The translations under genes were made by a program, and so were the position numbers. Under the pieces are notes generated by a model. It saw only the letters and a list, made by a program, of their open reading frames with translations, was not told where the DNA came from and did not search any database. From Galaxea fascicularis (Eukaryota > Cnidaria > Anthozoa > Scleractinia > Euphylliidae), in contig OX419335.1 of NCBI GenBank assembly GCA_948470475.1, forward strand, positions 21,126,999 through 21,190,998: DNA of 64,000 bases, read 5' to 3'. Positions within the stretch are counted from its first letter, which is position 1; the number at the start of each line of letters is the position of its first letter. Below are positions 60,401-64,000 of the stretch, piece by piece.

Positions 60401-63400
60401 GATTTAGCTAGTTCCTGCTCAGATGTGAGTCAACAAGTTGCTTCTCTCGTCACGTATTTGAAGTAGTAATTTAAAGATTAGAACACTAGTAGCTCAGTCA
60501 ATTAGGTCTGAGTTATCACGTGAAGTCACGGGCGTTAACTATCAACAGTACTTACCTACGGCCCGAAATGATGCTTCATCGACAAATGGAGTGAAATGAC
60601 TTAGAAAGAACGATTATGCTTCTGTACAGTACGATAGCAAATGACGGCGCAACGGAATGATAGTTTCACCGAAGCGAGAAGATCGTGTTCAGTGTTTGGA
60701 TCGGAATAATATCACGCCGCGCCTGTCGATGCAATATGCTGACAAACATGTTAGCCCCAGGCTCCTGACCGGTAGCAATATGGCGCCGGTCTAATAATGT
60801 CCTGTGTACTTCCAAGATGACACTTAAAACGATTGTGTCGGAATCAAATTGTAGTCATCTTACCTACAGTCTTTGATATTCGTTTTTGTAACTATTGCTC
60901 GAGATTTGGATGGGTTACGAAGTACGAAGGAGACTGGAGAAATGATGACGAAAGTGTGTAGAGATTCGTGTCCTAATCACAGTAGCCGGGCCACCACTTA
61001 ACAATAAAACTTCAAAGTCGTTGCAGTATTACTGCCAAATGCAAGTTGAGCTGATAATTAGCACAAATGTTAAATCAGCAAAGTAAAAATGCAATAGTTC
61101 AAAATTGCCGTATCGAATTTGCCTTGGAATAAATGTCTAAATGTCTTTGAATATTAAAAAAAAGAAGAAGAGAGATTTCGTCGGTAACACAATGTCTGAG
61201 GAAGATTTTCGGAAAAAACATAGCATCGAATTATGTTAATTAACGCCTCAGATTTTGGAGGATTCCATAGGATCTCTTAAACTAAGTCGCCTTACCTCTA
61301 CCTGGACCACTCCAAAGCCTTTCTCACTGACTAAGTATAAAAACTACAAATTGCGAAATATAACGGCGGCGCTGAAGAAGCTATAACTAGCTTTATATTT
61401 GACTTGTCGGCAATGTCAGACGTATTACAGGTAGCTAAGAAAAACAAAAAAAACTTAATTTGTTTATTCGTCAGCTGAAGTGGTTGGTGGACTCTGCCAA
61501 AATAAAGCAAAAACAAGAAAAACTGAAGATCAACAGTAACTGAACGGTGCTACTAGAAATTAGGGCGTAATTTTGTTTTGTAACATTAACACTATGTTAA
61601 TTTGATGTAAATGCCGCAAGATATCTTTAGTCAACTCTCGTGTCAGATAAATATGACAATGGATTTTAAGATTGCTATCTTTCTTCTAATGGTTTTGCTT
61701 TAGGACAATTTGCAATTGAAATTGACCCCATTAGTCGAAGCACGAAACATTATTTCGCTTGTCAGATTGTCATGCGGGTCTGCTGAGGTCTTTTGAAAGC
61801 TTCGGGAGGTCCAGAAAAGCTTAAACGTTCCAGCTCTGGAGACACTGTCACGTAATATGGATATAACTTTTACAGCTACATTTGGATGGAATCACCGAGT
61901 GTGACCATTCAAATAAAAGCCTCTAAGTGGTACTTTCATATGACACTCAGCTACCAGCTGTTGACATGGGGGTCGGTTCTTTTTAATGATTTTTGTCGTT
62001 GAAGACATCAATTGCGTATTTTCGTCTATGCTGTATCCTAGCCAGTATTGCATAACATGCGATGCATTGTGCTTATCTTATAAGTTCTGTAGTGTGAACG
62101 TTAATATTAAATCCTCTCCTTCCGGGTCTCCTGTGGTGCTAATTGCTACTCTATGCATGGTCATACTGCTGAAAATGTGTGGATACGAATCACACAGGAC
62201 GCTCCTTCAGTTCTGCAAACATTTCTAATAATAATTACACCTTTGTCTTCACTTTGACTGAACTCAAACGACTGTTTTAAATGTTTAAGGAGATATTTGC
62301 TCGTTGATCGTTCGCTAGTATCACGTTACATGACTAGAAGTGTTTCCATGGCACTGTGCTTTTATGTTTAGAGCACATGACTTAATATATTGATCCGACT
62401 TGGAAACAAAAGAAACAGAACAAATATGCAACACGTAAACGATATTTAAGGAAAATGCAAAAATTTTGTCAGCATCTGCTGCGGAAAGCTTGCAGAGTTT
62501 ACATACATACATTACTTTATTTACCCTCGGATTTTAGAGTAGTTTATGCAGCTAATATCTCCGAGCATTTAACCAACGGATGAGATAGACCACCACACCG
62601 GGAACTACGTCCCCTACTCTTTTCGAACAGTGTGTGGGTTCTTTTACGTCCCACAGAATCAATTATGAAGAGTTGTGAGACGGGGCCTACGGTTTATCGT
62701 CCTTATCCGAGGAGACTAGAAAGTCTAACCATTTGCAGATGTCCTTACAAAGGCAGCGCTTTGCAGGTTTTGCAGGTTTTGTCGCCGTTGCCGTAGCCTT
62801 AACCTAGTCTTTTGCCCACCGTTGCATCTGCCACACAAGGCTTTCACAAAGTTCAAAAAACAGAACTGCTGCAGTTTTAATTGTCTCTGCCCTAAACCCC
62901 AGTACAGTAGGAATTCGGTAGTTTCTTGAATGCGGATTTGTTTTTATCAATAGGTTTGATAAGGCAAATTGGCACTTAAAAGGCTTCAAGTGTTCAATTC
63001 GGGCGTTAGTCCTTCAAGGGCACCCAACGTCAATTTTCGGAATATATCTGTTCGGAAGACGATTTGAGATCTAGAATTTTCGGAACATTTGTTGTAAAAT
63101 TTCTTGCTTGCCTGCCTCTCCTAGGATTTTCGAACATCAAAAAAATGGTATAATTGCCCATTTTTAACGGATTTTCACCCTAAAAAGGTCACCTAGCATT
63201 TTCGGGAGCCTTATTTCTGGCTGAAATTTTCGAAAAGGTAAGTTTTGATCCCTATAATTTTCGGATCACTAAACTTTCAGCTAGGAAATCCGAACAGATG
63301 AACAAATTTTAGGAGATAAAAATATGCCTATATCTACCGTTTAAATACTAAAATACGTTCAACAATGCTACGTTTAGTGGTTTTGAACTATATTCTCGTT

Positions 63401-63659
63401 GGGTGCCCCTGGTCCTTGGTAGGTTTTTTTGAATGGTTTTTCGGGAGGGATTTTATCCTCACATTCTAAAACTTGAATCATATTAAACACGGCTTGGTTT
63501 CACCGTCGCTCGAAGTAAAATGGTTCTAACTACATTTCTGAGAAATAACTTTCTTTTTACTTACGCTAAGCTTCGAAGAACGGTTTCCGTTTTGTGCTGC
63601 CAACACGTCTTCGGAGTAGAAGCGTCGCGAGAGACGTAGACGGTGCACTCGTGAAAGTC
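40590..63659 (-). CDS. SynGAP/DAB2IP/RASAL2-family Ras GTPase-activating protein, 22 exons, 5' end missing
   Basis: Exons in order: 63565-63659, 59111-59199, 56610-56691, 54109-54263, 50795-50902, 50407-50505, 49888-49973, 49461-49591, 49293-49337, 48842-48907, 48642-48738, 48381-48460, 47868-47930, 47634-47746, 46874-46951, 46457-46524, 46289-46364, 45446-45536, 45094-45207, 43713-44800, 42350-42437, 40590-40997. Every junction keeps the frame, giving about 1105 codons to the TAG at 40590. Domain order is PH, C2, RasGAP, Ser-rich linker and coiled coil, the plan of vertebrate SYNGAP1, DAB2IP and RASAL2. The product should speed GTP hydrolysis on Ras/Rap at membranes. Which of the three vertebrate paralogues is closest cannot be judged, and one pre-duplication orthologue is expected in a cnidarian. 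The first visible exon opens in phase 1, so at least one more exon lies beyond the right edge. Confidence 0.93.
43713..45207 (-). CDS. Linker exons of the SynGAP-like protein, including a 1.1-kb Ser/Arg/Pro-rich exon
   Basis: Exon 45094-45207 carries [18 protein letters not shown], which follows the GAP domain in this family. Exon 43713-44800 (1088 nt) is low complexity, with a TTTTTTATT run, many S-P and R-x-x-S sites and [19 protein letters not shown] near its end. It is probably disordered and heavily phosphorylated. The apparent stop at 43709 is part of a GTAAGC donor; splicing there keeps the frame into 42350-42437. Confidence 0.88.
45446..49337 (-). CDS. RasGAP catalytic domain exons of the SynGAP-like protein
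   Basis: Ten exons (49293-49337 down to 45446-45536) encode the domain. The arginine finger lies in exon 48381-48460 ([17 protein letters not shown], matching the family FRxNxxATK). Exon 46457-46524 holds the signature [15 protein letters not shown], and exon 46289-46364 [20 protein letters not shown] followed by LANF. Both catalytic landmarks are intact, so GAP activity is expected. Intron 46952-47633 contains a palindromic foldback element. Confidence 0.94.
46181..46211. repeat. G-rich mononucleotide tract
   Basis: GAAGGGGGGGGGGGGGGGGA then GGGAGGGGAGG, intronic in the RasGAP gene. The exact length may be an assembly artefact. Confidence 0.7.
47383..47538. mobile_element. Near-perfect palindromic foldback element, copy 2
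   Basis: AATAGGCCATATTCGTATTC and its exact inverse bound the unit; the arms match copy 1 at 16163-16308. The spacer reads as the reverse complement of the spacer in copy 1. It lies in the RasGAP intron between exons 47634-47746 and 46874-46951. Confidence 0.88.
49461..50505 (-). CDS. C2 domain exons of the SynGAP-like protein
   Basis: Exons 50407-50505 ([27 protein letters not shown]), 49888-49973 ([20 protein letters not shown]) and 49461-49591 ([24 protein letters not shown]) complete the C2 fold begun in exon 50795-50902. The WGE(N/H)F and W(F/Y)P motifs are family marks. In SynGAP relatives C2 helps GAP action, especially on Rap. Confidence 0.9.
50795..54263 (-). CDS. PH domain exons of the SynGAP-like protein
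   Basis: Exon 54109-54263 encodes [19 protein letters not shown] and [15 protein letters not shown], the C-terminal half of the PH fold with its conserved Trp (ELEKW). Exon 50795-50902 finishes it and starts C2 with [12 protein letters not shown]. The intron between them (3.2 kb) carries a LINE relic and several repeats. Confidence 0.88.
51541..51722. repeat. Short element bounded by inverted TTTTATTATATGG
   Basis: TTTTATTATATGG at the left is mirrored by CCATATAATAAAA at the right. Inside is GACCCGTGTGGCGTATTTTC. The ends resemble those of the repeats around the Crypton relic. A further hairpin (GAATTTTATGTTC...GAACATAAAATTC) follows at 51749-51785. Confidence 0.55.
52166..52775 (-). pseudogene. 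LINE reverse transcriptase fragment
   Basis: Reading down from 52775 the frame gives [20 protein letters not shown], then [17 protein letters not shown], the catalytic YVDDTT box, [13 protein letters not shown] and [18 protein letters not shown]. This is the palm and thumb region of a CR1/L2/Jockey-like non-LTR reverse transcriptase, cut off on both sides. A TCTA microsatellite (52242-52262) follows where the frame degenerates. It sits in the intron of the RasGAP gene between its PH exons, in the same orientation. Confidence 0.85.
52242..52262. repeat. GATA microsatellite
   Basis: About five GATA units directly adjoin the 3' side of the LINE fragment. LINEs of the CR1/L2 group often end in such short arrays, but here the array follows mid-ORF sequence. 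Confidence 0.8.
53068..53178. mobile_element. Short TIR MITE with GCCTNCTACGNAGACCTTCT ends
   Basis: GTAGACCTTCTTTAGGCTTG and TCACGCAATC at the left are mirrored by GATTGCGTGACGGGTTAAAA and GAAGGTCTGCGTAGCAAGCT at the right. About 110 bp with no coding capacity. It is intronic in the RasGAP gene. Confidence 0.75.
54264..56609. other. RasGAP intron, no recognised elements
   Basis: AT-rich sequence between the PH exon and the preceding exon. Only short chance open frames are seen on either strand. Two related AAGGCAGTTTAAGTCC blocks (about 54820 and 54985) suggest a small duplicated segment. Confidence 0.5.
56610..63659 (-). CDS. N-terminal region of the SynGAP-like protein (exons 1-3 in window)
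   Basis: Exon 63565-63659 encodes [18 protein letters not shown] and ends in phase 0. Exon 59111-59199 encodes [20 protein letters not shown]. Exon 56610-56691 encodes [20 protein letters not shown]. The region is basic and Ser/Arg-rich, like the segment before and inside the split PH domain of DAB2IP/SYNGAP relatives. The introns are 2.4-4.4 kb and hold no other gene I can support. Confidence 0.8.
56692..59110. other. RasGAP intron, no recognised elements
   Basis: Open frames of up to about 110 codons occur (for example 57803-58141 on the plus strand), but they show no family motif or splice context. I treat them as chance. Confidence 0.5.
59200..63564. other. First visible RasGAP intron, 4.4 kb
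   Basis: Nothing coding is recognised. A GTAAGT donor at about 60550 on the minus strand could end a non-coding alternative first exon, but the frame into exon 59111-59199 has a stop at the junction. A stretch near 63010-63300 is rich in TTTTCG/CGAAAA blocks and may be an old repeat. Confidence 0.45.
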
Positions 63660-64000
63660 CTGCAAAAAGAGCAACGTATTAAAAGTATAGAAATATGAAA
63701 TTAGTGGGTTAATGTGGCCGGGATAAAACAAGAAGAGGAGAAAACACTTAGTATAATCTGGTTAGATCTGGGTCACTTTGAAAGAAGGGTTAGAGCCATT
63801 TTATGCCCGAGGGAATTGGCAAGTTTTAAGGAAGCGTCAATAAAAAAAAACAGCTCTGTTTCCGGCTTGAGAACTAGCACTTCAGATGTTCTTTCGTTTT
63901 ACCACGAAACAGCACCGTTGTACTGGAAGATAAAATCAGAGTTAAAGACTCCGAAAATCAAACTCCGGGAAAGTAACTGACAGGCGATAGATTGTACGCA

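Noticed and set aside
60546..60590. Alternative first exon of the RasGAP gene ending in a GTAAGT donor
   Set aside because: The frame needed to join exon 59111-59199 has a TAG at the junction, so it could only be non-coding; there is no other evidence.
63714..63980. 88-codon plus-strand frame at the right edge
   Set aside because: It begins at a GTG and not an ATG, shows no motif and lies in the intron upstream of the first visible RasGAP exon.

Overview
This is a metazoan nuclear window. It is AT-rich, with genes split into many small exons and introns full of old repeats. The repeat content (Penelope-like elements with hammerhead ribozyme motifs, a Crypton relic, several foldback MITE families) and the gene content suggest a cnidarian, most likely an anthozoan such as a stony coral. 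The species is an inference; nothing in the window proves it. All confidently built protein genes lie on the minus strand, and each exon was placed by splice sites and an unbroken reading phase.

Left part (about 0.4-32 kb): two tandem paralogous genes for secreted proteins made of ILEI/FAM3-type (GG) domains. Each starts with a 67-nt signal-peptide exon and a 33-nt micro-exon encoding a furin-type RKRR site. Three-exon cassettes follow, with intron phases 1-1, 1-2 and 2-1 and an invariant 91-nt middle exon, one cassette per ILEI domain. The downstream gene (16473 to 459) has three domains (about 576 aa with the proposed last exon). The upstream gene (31973 to 24181) has two (about 358 aa with a tentative last exon). 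Domains 1 and 2 correspond one-to-one between the genes, so the pair probably arose by duplication of a multi-domain ancestor followed by gain or loss of domain 3.

Middle part (32-40.5 kb): mostly intergenic, with a well-formed tRNA-Cys(GCA), a Penelope-type hammerhead ribozyme fragment, a pogo-like MITE and two weak candidate first exons.

Right part (40.6-63.7 kb): 22 in-phase exons of a SynGAP/DAB2IP/RASAL2-family Ras GTPase-activating protein: PH, C2, RasGAP, a long Ser/Arg/Pro-rich linker and a C-terminal coiled coil. The 5' end lies beyond the right edge.

Mobile elements: a Crypton tyrosine-recombinase pseudogene, two non-LTR retrotransposon (LINE) relics, one of them split by a 552-bp TIR element with a clean TTA duplication, a GIY-YIG Penelope relic, a 529-bp solo LTR with an ATGAC duplication, a 672-bp element with 103-bp perfect terminal inverted repeats, and several foldback elements, including one family present in both gene regions in opposite orientation. 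I found no wholly new molecular system. The least ordinary features are the ILEI cassette array and the nested-insertion records.
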